64,000 nucleotides of DNA from Pseudomonadota bacterium. GTDB lineage: Bacteria; Pseudomonadota; Alphaproteobacteria; Sphingomonadales; Sphingomonadaceae. This document shows, piece after piece, positions 38,608-46,030 of the stretch. The notes below the pieces were generated by a model. The model worked only from the letters and a program-made list of their open reading frames with translations. It made no database searches and was not told where the DNA came from. Each line of letters opens with the position of its first letter. Position 1 is the first letter of the stretch. The stretch is taken from the NCBI GenBank assembly GCA_023423655.1, contig JAFAFE010000005.1, forward strand, positions 248,001-312,000, written 5' to 3'. The position numbers and the translations under genes are program-made.

Positions 38608-40236
38608 ATGGGCCTTTCAAACCTTTTTTCCGGTGTGACCGGTGCGGTGACCAATACGGTTTCGAACACCGTTTCGAACACGCTCGGAAACACTGTAGCC
38701 AATACGGTGTCGCAGGTCGGGTCGCTGACGCAATCGCTCACCGGCGCTGCTTCCTCTATCCTCCCTGCGCCCGCGCGCGAGGTGGCCAATTGGGGCCAAT
38801 CGGGGATGCAGAAAATCGGGCTTGAGGCGCTACGCCTTCCCGGTCTGCCCTCGCTCCCCGGCCTCCCCGGTTTGCCGAGCCTGCCGGCACTTGGAAAACT
38901 GCCCGAATTGCCGGGCCTGCCTTCGCTCCCCAGTCTTCCCCCGCTGCCGGGAATTCCGGGCGGATCCTTGCCCGGATTGCCGACCTTGCCGGGCTTGCCC
39001 TCGCTGCCGGGGCTGAAGCTTCCGGGGATGCCGGATATGCCGAAATTACCGGGGCTTCCGGGACTGCCCGGCTTGCCGGGAGGCCCCGGCGGTTCGCTCC
39101 CCGGCATGCCGTCTATTCCCGGCTTTCCCATGCTGCCGGGGCTGCCGTCGCTGCCCAAATTACCGGCCATGCCCTCGCTTCCCGGTTTTCCGGGACTGCC
39201 GCCGCTGCCGGGCCTTCCCAAAGATCCGGGCGGCATGTTGCCGCAGCTTCCGGGCTTACCGCTCCTCCCGCCGCTTCCCGCTATGCCGGGCCTGCCCAAG
39301 CTGCCGGGGCTTGACGGGTTGAAGCTGCCCAGCCTGCCGATGCTGCCCGATCTCCCTTCATTGCCGCGGCCGTCGCTGCCCGATCTTCCGGGGTTGCCGA
39401 GCCTGCCGCATCTTCCTGACCTCCCCAATATTCCGGGCCTGCCTTTCTTCCAGAATGACAACCGCCAGCTGCCGCAATTCAAGGGGCCGGATTCGGTCAT
39501 CCTCGCCAATATGGCACAGGATGTGTATCAAAGCACCGCCAGCCCGCCCGCTGGCTGGCGCACCGCAAGTCCCGAAGAATTGGCGAGCATCGGCCTGCGT
39601 CCGTCCGACCTTGCCCCCGCAGGCAGCCCCTTCTTCGCGCGCGTTTATACGACCGGCGAAGGCGCAGATAAGCAATATGTGGTCGCTTTCCGCGGATCGA
39701 CCTCCGACCGGCGCGATTGGGAAACCAATGGCAAGCAGGCGATGGGCCTTTCGACGCCCCATTATACCGCCGCGCTTTCCATCGGCCGCAAGCTTGCCCA
39801 AGCGGGGGTGACCAATGTGACAATGACCGGCCATTCGCTGGGCGGCGGGCTGGCGTCGGCCGCCGCGCTCGCATCGGGCCGTAATGCGCAGACGTTCAAC
39901 GCTGCGGGCCTCAGCGATGCGACCATCAATCAGGCCAATAGCATCCGCCAGACCGCCGGAGCCGGTGGGCCGGGCGATATTCGCGCTTATTATGTGCGCG
40001 GCGAAATCCTGTCTTTGCTGCAAGATGGCGGCGACCGCGTGGTCGGATCGCTGCTTGGCGGGATTGTTGCAGGGCCGTTTGGCGGCATAGCCGGTGCAGG
40101 CATTGATGCCCCCGAAGCCTATGGCACGCGCATCGAGCTTGACGCCGTGCGCCCGCAAGGCACCCCTTGGTGGCAAGGCCATCCGGTGAGCCGTCACGGT
40201 ATGGACTGGGTGATTGAAGGTCTAAAAAATCAATAA
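38608..40236 (+). CDS. Class-3 lipase with Leu-Pro-Gly repeat domain, candidate T3SS effector
   Basis: 542 aa. Start at 38608 (MGLSNLFSGVTGAVTNTVSN), preceded by GAGGAG; the ATG at 38560 is upstream of that site. No Sec signal; a Thr/Asn/Ser/Val-rich start. Residues about 77-281 are imperfect repeats of LPGLPxLPxLP. Residues about 290-500 form an alpha/beta hydrolase of lipase class 3: VVAFRGSTSDRRDWETN (oxyanion), nucleophile Ser410 in TGHSLGGGLASAAAL; Asp and His follow (AYYVRGEILS; HPVSRHGMD). Likely a phospholipase or triacylglycerol lipase. It is preceded by one copy of the dyad, and an ankyrin lipoprotein gene follows. Confidence 0.85.
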   Translation: MGLSNLFSGVTGAVTNTVSNTVSNTLGNTVANTVSQVGSLTQSLTGAASSILPAPAREVANWGQSGMQKIGLEALRLPGLPSLPGLPGLPSLPALGKLPELPGLPSLPSLPPLPGIPGGSLPGLPTLPGLPSLPGLKLPGMPDMPKLPGLPGLPGLPGGPGGSLPGMPSIPGFPMLPGLPSLPKLPAMPSLPGFPGLPPLPGLPKDPGGMLPQLPGLPLLPPLPAMPGLPKLPGLDGLKLPSLPMLPDLPSLPRPSLPDLPGLPSLPHLPDLPNIPGLPFFQNDNRQLPQFKGPDSVILANMAQDVYQSTASPPAGWRTASPEELASIGLRPSDLAPAGSPFFARVYTTGEGADKQYVVAFRGSTSDRRDWETNGKQAMGLSTPHYTAALSIGRKLAQAGVTNVTMTGHSLGGGLASAAALASGRNAQTFNAAGLSDATINQANSIRQTAGAGGPGDIRAYYVRGEILSLLQDGGDRVVGSLLGGIVAGPFGGIAGAGIDAPEAYGTRIELDAVRPQGTPWWQGHPVSRHGMDWVIEGLKNQ

Positions 40237-40400
40237 GCGGATTGGCTTTAAGCGGGTTGGCTTTGTTGGCCCGGATCGGCTTTGCGGATAATGTCAGGCG
40301 ATGATAGGCTGATCCGGTGATGCACGTCTTTTTTCCTGCTCCTACGCCCTCTTCCGGTCGCCCGCGCCGCTTGTTGCGGCAGCGGTTCGCCTTGGGCGCG

Positions 40401-41348
40401 ATGCGTAGCTTTTTTCTCTTTCCTTTGCTGCTTGCGACCGGGGGTTGCGCTATGCCACAAGATGCCATGACCAATAGTGCTGCCACTTGTTTCCAGAAAT
40501 ATCCGGACTTCACCCGCCCGATCAAAGCATCGGTGCTACCACGCCTCACCAATGGCGAAGCGGGCCGCCGGGCTTATGACGCAGTGATGGCGGGAGACCG
40601 CGATGCGGTCGCCAAAATGATCGCCGCCGATCCCCGGCTTTTGTCCACGATGGTCCCGCCGCGCCCTGTCGGTGAAGGCCCCAATGATGGCGAATATGGC
40701 GATCTGCTCGCCTTTGCGGCGGCCAATTGCGACCTGCCGATGATGCAGACGCTCATCGAAAGCGGGATGCCTGCCGATGGCGCGCAGCCCGGGGCGGCGC
40801 TGCTTATCGCACTCCATGCGGACGAGCCGGGCATGGCGCAATTCCTCTTCCAGAGCGGCGCGAGTGCCAATCCGGAAAAGAAGGAAGGCGGGCTGGAGGT
40901 CGCCAAACTCTCCATCCTCCACGGCAATCTGGGCGCGTTCATGATGCTTATCCGGCACAAGCTCGACGTCAATCATGCCGATGAATTGGGCCAGACGATC
41001 CTGCATGAAGCAGTCAATGGCGACCGGTTCGCGATTGCGGAGGAATTGGTCAAGGCAGGCGCAAATCCGTGGCTGTCCAACAATATCGGCTTTGTACCTG
41101 CGCGACAGATTTATGAAGGCATGGCGGTCGAACGCGACCCCGATGCCGCCGCGCAGCGCCACCTAGCCGAAACGGTGCGCAAGGGCGACCTGCCTTGGCC
41201 GCCGCCCAATCCCAAAGAGGTGCGCGAAAAAATTATCAGTGGCGAATGGCCGACGCCTGCCTTGACCAAGGCCGGTTTTATCATCCCGCCGCAAGCGGTC
41301 GCGCATATCAAGGCGCATTATAATGCGGATGGTTCGTTGAAAAACTGA
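40401..41348 (+). CDS. Ankyrin-repeat lipoprotein, candidate immunity to the lipase
   Basis: 315 aa from MRSFFLFPLLLATGGCAMPQ at 40401 (lipobox ATGGC; the ORF ATG at 40317 adds a non-signal tail). After a short linker there are ankyrin-type helix pairs: GDLLAFAAANCDLPMMQTLI, GAALLIALHADEPGMAQFLF, LEVAKLSILHGNLGAFMMLI and LGQTILHEAVNGDRFAIAEE. Expected in the periplasm on a lipid anchor. It follows the lipase by 164 bp on the same strand. Lipoproteins with ankyrin or Sel1 repeats are known immunity partners of bacterial lipase toxins; that role here is inferred. Confidence 0.8.
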   Translation: MRSFFLFPLLLATGGCAMPQDAMTNSAATCFQKYPDFTRPIKASVLPRLTNGEAGRRAYDAVMAGDRDAVAKMIAADPRLLSTMVPPRPVGEGPNDGEYGDLLAFAAANCDLPMMQTLIESGMPADGAQPGAALLIALHADEPGMAQFLFQSGASANPEKKEGGLEVAKLSILHGNLGAFMMLIRHKLDVNHADELGQTILHEAVNGDRFAIAEELVKAGANPWLSNNIGFVPARQIYEGMAVERDPDAAAQRHLAETVRKGDLPWPPPNPKEVREKIISGEWPTPALTKAGFIIPPQAVAHIKAHYNADGSLKN

Positions 41349-41400
41349 GGTTTTGAGCTCAGCATTGACGGCGGGAAGCCCCTGCGCTGCCTACTACCCA

Positions 41401-42756
41401 TTACCCTGCCGCTGACCCCAGATAGCGATTCAGCAATTCGCTTTGCTGGCCAATCCCCAAATCCATCATGGTGAGGATGGCGCGGCGGTCGCGGGCGGCG
41501 CGTTCTTCGGCGCTGCGGGCTGCGGCCTGACGGTCGGAATCGCTCGACGCATCGCGCATCTGGTTTTGCGCAATCGAATTGCTGTTGGCCATCTGGTGCA
41601 TCATGCTTTGCGATGACAGGATCGAGATGAAGCGGCTGATGACCGCGCCAAATTCGCTACGGCTCATAATCGTGGAATCGGGACCGAACTCGCCGCCGGG
41701 CATGGTTTGCGCAAGGATTTCCGCGCTTATATCTTTTTCATCCCATTCATCGATCCAGCCCGACGCGGTTTCAAGAAATACCAGCCCGTCACGCTGGTCA
41801 TCATCCATGTCATAGCCGTCAATGCCCGCTTGATAAGCGGCCTCGATGGGCTTTTTATTTTCGACCAGCACGGGCGGTGCTGGCACATTGACGAGCGGGG
41901 CGGTGACGGGATCGGGAGTCGCAATCGCCTGCACCGCATCCGGATCCACCGCCGTTAATGCCTGTTCCAGCGTCTCGTCCGACACGTTGAGATTAATGAC
42001 AATGACTTCTGTGGTGACAGGCGCGGGGCTTTCCGGCGCGATCGTTTCAACCGCCTCAACCGGCGCTATTTGCGGCAGGCTCGCTTCTGGCGGCGCCAAT
42101 TGGTCGAACACCGTCGCATGGGAGGCAAAGGCGATTTCGACATCGCCGACCGTGGTGCTGGCAATGCCTGTCACGACAATGCCATGTTCGTCGCGGCTAA
42201 TCACCAGCTTGTCGAGCATGAAGGCCGCGCTATTGTCGGGGCTGCAAATCGTGCTGGCGGTAATCAGCGTGCCATTGGCAAGCTCGAAGCTGCTCGTGCC
42301 GTAAAATTGACCGATTTGCTGGCCTGCCACCTCCACCTGCGCATTGCCCCAGATGCGCGTGGTCACGCCGGTTTTGCGGTTTTCAAGGATGACCTCGGCG
42401 GTCACATCATTGATGGAGAGGCGATATTCGTCATCCAGATCAATCACCGCGCGGCCGGTTTCGACCTTTTGTGCGGTCCACGCACCCGCCGATGCAATGG
42501 AATCCGACCACAAGCCGGGCTTGCTCACCGGATCATTGGAGGCGGTTACAATCACCGCGACTTCCACCGTATCGGGCAGGACCGCAATCGGGATAGCCAC
42601 TTGCGGGAGCGGATCGCTATGCGTCCCCACCACATCGCCGCCAGCTGAGGTCACGACAAGCGCGCCATCCGCATTCAGGGCAACGCTTGCGCCATCGCTA
42701 TCGGTCGCAGAAGGGGGCGGCGTCATGGCCGCTTGATTATTCGATACCCCCTGCAT
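41401..42756 (-). CDS. DUF1521 protein with degenerate autocleavage motif
   Basis: 451 aa, no Sec signal (MQGVSNNQAAMTPPPSATDS). Residues about 90-215 align with the DUF1521 domain of the 46031 gene: WTAQ, YRLSIND, RKTGVTTRIWG, FYGTSSFELANGT. Where that protein has the cleavage motif GDPHVEID, this one has GNAQVEVA (137-144), so Asp, Pro and His are lost. An inserted Pro/Val/Ala-rich segment of about 115 residues splits it from the rest (DGLVFLETASGWIDEW ... FGPDSTIMSRSEF, matching DGFTLHENKTGSGWRT). A helical C terminus with Met/Gln/Arg follows. It is 24 bp downstream of the 43,254 gene, which has a dyad box. Candidate T3SS substrate. Confidence 0.8.
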   Translation of the reverse strand: MQGVSNNQAAMTPPPSATDSDGASVALNADGALVVTSAGGDVVGTHSDPLPQVAIPIAVLPDTVEVAVIVTASNDPVSKPGLWSDSIASAGAWTAQKVETGRAVIDLDDEYRLSINDVTAEVILENRKTGVTTRIWGNAQVEVAGQQIGQFYGTSSFELANGTLITASTICSPDNSAAFMLDKLVISRDEHGIVVTGIASTTVGDVEIAFASHATVFDQLAPPEASLPQIAPVEAVETIAPESPAPVTTEVIVINLNVSDETLEQALTAVDPDAVQAIATPDPVTAPLVNVPAPPVLVENKKPIEAAYQAGIDGYDMDDDQRDGLVFLETASGWIDEWDEKDISAEILAQTMPGGEFGPDSTIMSRSEFGAVISRFISILSSQSMMHQMANSNSIAQNQMRDASSDSDRQAAARSAEERAARDRRAILTMMDLGIGQQSELLNRYLGSAAG

Positions 42757-42780
42757 GGCCCCAATGTCCGTTTCTAAACT

Positions 42781-43254
42781 CTAAGCGATCCGCGCCTGAC
42801 TGGCGACGAGTCGGGTGGTGGTGTCAATCGACGCGAGCGCCGAGGCGATATTTTCAAGACCTTTTTGCTGTGCTTCAGTCGACGCAATCGCCTCTTCGAT
42901 CCGTTCGAACGAGCGGGCTTCGGGCCGCGCGCCGATGAGGCTGGCGCTTTCGAACGCAAAAGCGCTGAGGCTGCGCGCAATCTGGCCTTCATCGGCTCCG
43001 CTGCCGCCCAGTTCCGCCGACAATTCGCGCGCGGTTTCTGCAATGTCGTAAATATCCTCATCGCCGCGATAGCCGCTTTCGCCGCCCCCGCCGCCGCCTT
43101 GCTGGTCGAGCAGATCAAATTCCTGGGTGAGCGCGGACGCGACGCGACCCGCGACATTGCTCATCGCCTGCCCCGCCTTGCTCGCGCCGCCGCTGCCTGA
43201 CCCGCGCACCTGGCCGACGCCGCTTGTCCGCGAAGAGGAAATGGGTCCGATCAT
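42781..43254 (-). CDS. Unknown 157-aa protein, first gene of a box-controlled pair
   Basis: Start at 43254 (MIGPISSSRTSGVGQVRGSG) with AGGAC upstream; an upstream in-frame ATG at 43320 would add 22 residues. Ser/Gly-rich non-Sec N terminus, a Gly run near residues 52-57, and helical Glu/Ala-rich remainder (EDIYDIAETARELSAELG, ARSFERIEEAIASTEAQQKG, LASIDTTTRLVASQA). No family recognised. The box at 43348-43366 lies 94 bp upstream, and the degenerate DUF1521 gene follows by 24 bp. It could be a secreted substrate or a chaperone. Confidence 0.65.
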   Translation of the reverse strand: MIGPISSSRTSGVGQVRGSGSGGASKAGQAMSNVAGRVASALTQEFDLLDQQGGGGGGESGYRGDEDIYDIAETARELSAELGGSGADEGQIARSLSAFAFESASLIGARPEARSFERIEEAIASTEAQQKGLENIASALASIDTTTRLVASQARIA

Positions 43255-43347
43255 CTCTTGTCCTAACCTGATGAAGTTCCCTCGCGAAAATGCGGGGGGC
43301 CGCTTCATCTTATGCCACAAGATATAACCAATCCATCCGCCTTTTTC

Positions 43348-43366
43348 TCTCAGCGATTCGCTTAGA
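43348..43366. promoter_or_regulatory. T3SS-substrate box upstream of the 43,254 gene
   Basis: Minus-strand reading TCTAAGCGAATCGCTGAGA. Dyad core TAAGCGA-A-TCGCT. Edge 94 bp before the start codon. Confidence 0.72.
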
Positions 43367-43434
43367 TGGCAGGAGATTTTTAACTTTGTTACATATTCGG
43401 GAAAAGGCGGCGAACCGCGCGGATTTTGCGGCTT

Positions 43435-44097
43435 TTACCGCCGTTTAAGCAGCAATACCGCGCCATCATACCAGCTCATCACCATGCGGCCCCCGCTCGC
43501 AAGGTAGAAATTGCTGCCACCCGCCGCTTCCGGTCCCCAATTGCCGGATTCGAGACAGCCCATTTCATGCACCGGACCAAGCTCGTTTTTGGGGATGCCG
43601 AAATAGGCCAGCGCGCCCGCCATCGGAGCGCCGGTTGCCTTGGCCTGCGGCGCGCCGCGAATAAGCACCGGCGCGGGGCCGCCGCATATATCGTCGGCCG
43701 TAAACTGGTCGCTCGCCGCTTTGGTCCATGAAATTTTATCGGGCGTGATGGTCATCACCGAGCCTAAAGCCGCCGGATCGTCGAGCGTGTAAGCGGTAAC
43801 ACCGCTGGTATCGACCCATAATTTTTCGACCGTCCACTGGCCCGCTATTTCGCGGATCAACACCTCGCGGGTGGGGTCTGCAAAATCGGGCGCGGGCGCA
43901 GCCTCTACCGGTTGCGCGTTCTGGTCTGCCGGGGTCATCGGGCTTTGCTCCTTGGGCAGCGATGCTTCATTTTTAACGGACGCTTTGGAGGCAGTCGCGG
44001 ATTGACCGTCCACCTGTCCCGCGTTCGGGCCGCAACCTGCGAGCAGCATCGCCGCCAGAGCGGCGCTCGCCATCCATCTGCTTTGCATCGGGACCAT
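43435..44097 (-). CDS. Lipoprotein, candidate immunity to the muramidase
   Basis: 220 aa. Start at 44097 (MVPMQSRWMASAALAAMLLA) with GGGAG 5 bp upstream; lipobox LAGC. A Lys/Ser/Ala/Glu linker to about residue 75 is followed by a compact domain starting EVLIREIAGQWTVEKLWVDT and ending MVMSWYDGAVLLLKRR; the IAGQWTV segment resembles lipocalin-like folds. Two cysteines at DICGG and MGCLES could pair. It is 20 bp downstream of the muramidase gene on the same strand, so it is probably co-transcribed. No known family recognised; the immunity role is inferred from the pairing. Confidence 0.75.
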   Translation of the reverse strand: MVPMQSRWMASAALAAMLLAGCGPNAGQVDGQSATASKASVKNEASLPKEQSPMTPADQNAQPVEAAPAPDFADPTREVLIREIAGQWTVEKLWVDTSGVTAYTLDDPAALGSVMTITPDKISWTKAASDQFTADDICGGPAPVLIRGAPQAKATGAPMAGALAYFGIPKNELGPVHEMGCLESGNWGPEAAGGSNFYLASGGRMVMSWYDGAVLLLKRR

Positions 44098-44117
44098 AGC
44101 TCCCTTCGGACATTATG

Positions 44118-45803
44118 TTACCGCTGCACCAGTACGTAGCTGAAACTGCCCTGTCCAGCCACGCTGTTGACGAAGTTGCGATAATCATTGCCCGCCATCG
44201 TCTGGCATCCGGCAGACCATGTATTGGAACTGCCGCCTTGATGGATGAGGAAGGAGGAGCCGTTATTGCGCTGCTGGCTATTGCGGTCGGCACCGTTGAA
44301 CCAACCGTCCTGATTGGTGTCACGCTCGACCTTCGCGCCGCTTGTGGTGCGGAAATAGCGGTCGCCGGCAAAGGTGCCGGACTGCAATGTATAGCGGTAA
44401 TTGCCCGCCGCAATCCGGCCAAGATCGGTCTTGCCGTCCCCGTTCATATCGGTGGACGAACCCTTGGCGGCCTTGGGACCATTATAGGCATATTGTGCCG
44501 AAGGTTCGGTATTGGCCTTGAATGTTTCCATGCGATAGCCATTGCCCGATTTCTGCACCACGGCGATGAGGTCGTCATACGTGCCGTTGCCATTGTTCGA
44601 TTTGGTATTGGTGTCGGTGCGCAAGGCGACCACCACCTTCTTGCCCGCCGCAAGGTCGGCTTTCGCACGCGCGTCGCCATAGCGTTCGACATAGGCGGCC
44701 ATTTCCGCTGCATTTTTGGGTGTTCCGGCAGGTGCCGTCGGGGTCGTGCCGCCGGTCTGGCCGATGGTCGGCGACCCGCCTTTGTTGAACAGGGCAACCT
44801 CGTCATTGCGGCGGTTGATAAGGCCTTGCATTACCTCTCCGCCCGACTTGTTCCACAGCTTCATCGCCTGCGCCGCTTCACCATATTTGCCCTGATTGAG
44901 GAGGCGTAGCGCCGACGAACTTTTCAGCCCGCCTTCGCCGATATTATAGGTGAAGGACACCAGCGCATCGAACTGGTTTTGGGTGAGCGGCACTTTGACA
45001 TTGCGGTTGACCGCCGCTTCATAGCCTTTGATCGTCACCTGAAGCAGCGCGGTTTCCTGCGCGCGAGTGAGATTGACCGCGCCCTTGTTATTGGCCGCGA
45101 AATTTTTGGCCGCAGCGCCTTCCAGCCCCGCCCCTTGCGCCACCCGTGCCGCCGCCGCGCGGTCCACGCCGATGGCGGTCAGATCCTTGATGATCGTATC
45201 GCGCGACTTGCCTTTAAGGTCATAGCCGGGGCCAAGCGTTACCCCGCTTGCGCCGCCCGGCCAGTGGAGCTTGTTCGACACGCCCGCAACCGCTTCATGG
45301 TCATAGATGAATTTCGCGCCATTGGCCGAAAGCTTGCCCTGCCCCGGCTGGACATTGCCACCCGTGCCGCCCGTTTCGCCGGGATTAGTCGGCCCGACCG
45401 GCCTGCCGCCACTGGTTCCGCTCCCGCCGGGGATCGTCAACCGCTGGCCGGGATAGATGAGGTTCGGATTGCTGATGCCATTGGCGCGCGCAATCGCCGA
45501 TACGCTGCTGCCATGCCGCGATGCGATTGCCGACAGTGTATCGCCGCTGCGCACCGTATAAGAAGAAGCCTGGCCCCCGCCACCATTCCCGCCGCCCGAA
45601 AGCTTAAGATGCTGCCCCGGATAAATACGGTCCGGATTGCTGATACCGTTAATCCGCGCGAGATTTTGCCATGTCGTCCCGTGCCGCGCCGCGATGCCGG
45701 ACAATGTATCGCCCGACCGCACGGTATAGCTGCCGGAGCCGCCATTACCCGCACGAAGCTGGGCGTTATTATGCTGGGACGATTGCGATACTGCGGTGAC
45801 CAT
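44118..45803 (-). CDS. LysM-LysM-GH24 muramidase with C-terminal LD-transpeptidase-like domain, candidate T3SS effector
   Basis: 561 aa, no Sec signal ([20 protein letters not shown]). LysM repeats at about 26-70 and 82-125. A GH24 (T4-lysozyme/pesticin-type) domain covers about 158-345: catalytic Glu170 in [10 protein letters not shown], then [12 protein letters not shown] and [18 protein letters not shown]-terminal domain covers about 370-561 with two calcium-loop-like DxNxDG segments and a terminal HQGG...SAGC motif (His521, Cys533), the pattern of L,D-transpeptidases or related cysteine enzymes. It may cut or remodel peptidoglycan at two bonds. Boxes upstream are shared with the divergent DUF1521 gene; a lipoprotein gene follows. 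Confidence 0.85.
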   Translation of the reverse strand: MVTAVSQSSQHNNAQLRAGNGGSGSYTVRSGDTLSGIAARHGTTWQNLARINGISNPDRIYPGQHLKLSGGGNGGGGQASSYTVRSGDTLSAIASRHGSSVSAIARANGISNPNLIYPGQRLTIPGGSGTSGGRPVGPTNPGETGGTGGNVQPGQGKLSANGAKFIYDHEAVAGVSNKLHWPGGASGVTLGPGYDLKGKSRDTIIKDLTAIGVDRAAAARVAQGAGLEGAAAKNFAANNKGAVNLTRAQETALLQVTIKGYEAAVNRNVKVPLTQNQFDALVSFTYNIGEGGLKSSSALRLLNQGKYGEAAQAMKLWNKSGGEVMQGLINRRNDEVALFNKGGSPTIGQTGGTTPTAPAGTPKNAAEMAAYVERYGDARAKADLAAGKKVVVALRTDTNTKSNNGNGTYDDLIAVVQKSGNGYRMETFKANTEPSAQYAYNGPKAAKGSSTDMNGDGKTDLGRIAAGNYRYTLQSGTFAGDRYFRTTSGAKVERDTNQDGWFNGADRNSQQRNNGSSFLIHQGGSSNTWSAGCQTMAGNDYRNFVNSVAGQGSFSYVLVQR

Positions 45804-45882
45804 GATGCCGGTTCCTCACATTATATATCTTCATATATTGTCTGCCCTTGCCTGCATCATGGCCGAGAACGGCCCCGCTGTA

Positions 45883-45923
45883 TCTAAACGAATCGCTTAG
45901 GAAATCTCATCGAATCGCTGAGA
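45883..45923. promoter_or_regulatory. Paired T3SS-substrate boxes in a divergent promoter
   Basis: TCTAAACGAATCGCTTAGG (45883-45901) and TCTCATCGAATCGCTGAGA (45905-45923), 22 bp apart as at 30082-30122. They lie between the divergent muramidase (start 45803, 80-120 bp away) and the DUF1521 gene (start 46031, 108-148 bp away). Confidence 0.72.
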
Positions 45924-46030
45924 GCCAAAGCGGTAAGTTGCTGTCACATTGGCATCATGAAATCGCCAAGCCGTGCAAAAAGGCAATGCGGTTGGAACCC
46001 TTGGGTCAGATATGGATGGAGGATAGGAAT

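Noticed and set aside
38550..39509. Minus-strand 319-codon frame with collagen-like Gly-X-Y repeats
   Set aside because: It is the complement of the Leu-Pro-Gly repeat in the lipase gene; the sense frame has a Shine-Dalgarno and continues into a catalytic domain.
41579..42304. Several plus-strand frames opposite the degenerate DUF1521 gene
   Set aside because: Low-complexity Ser/Thr/Ala shadows without start signals.
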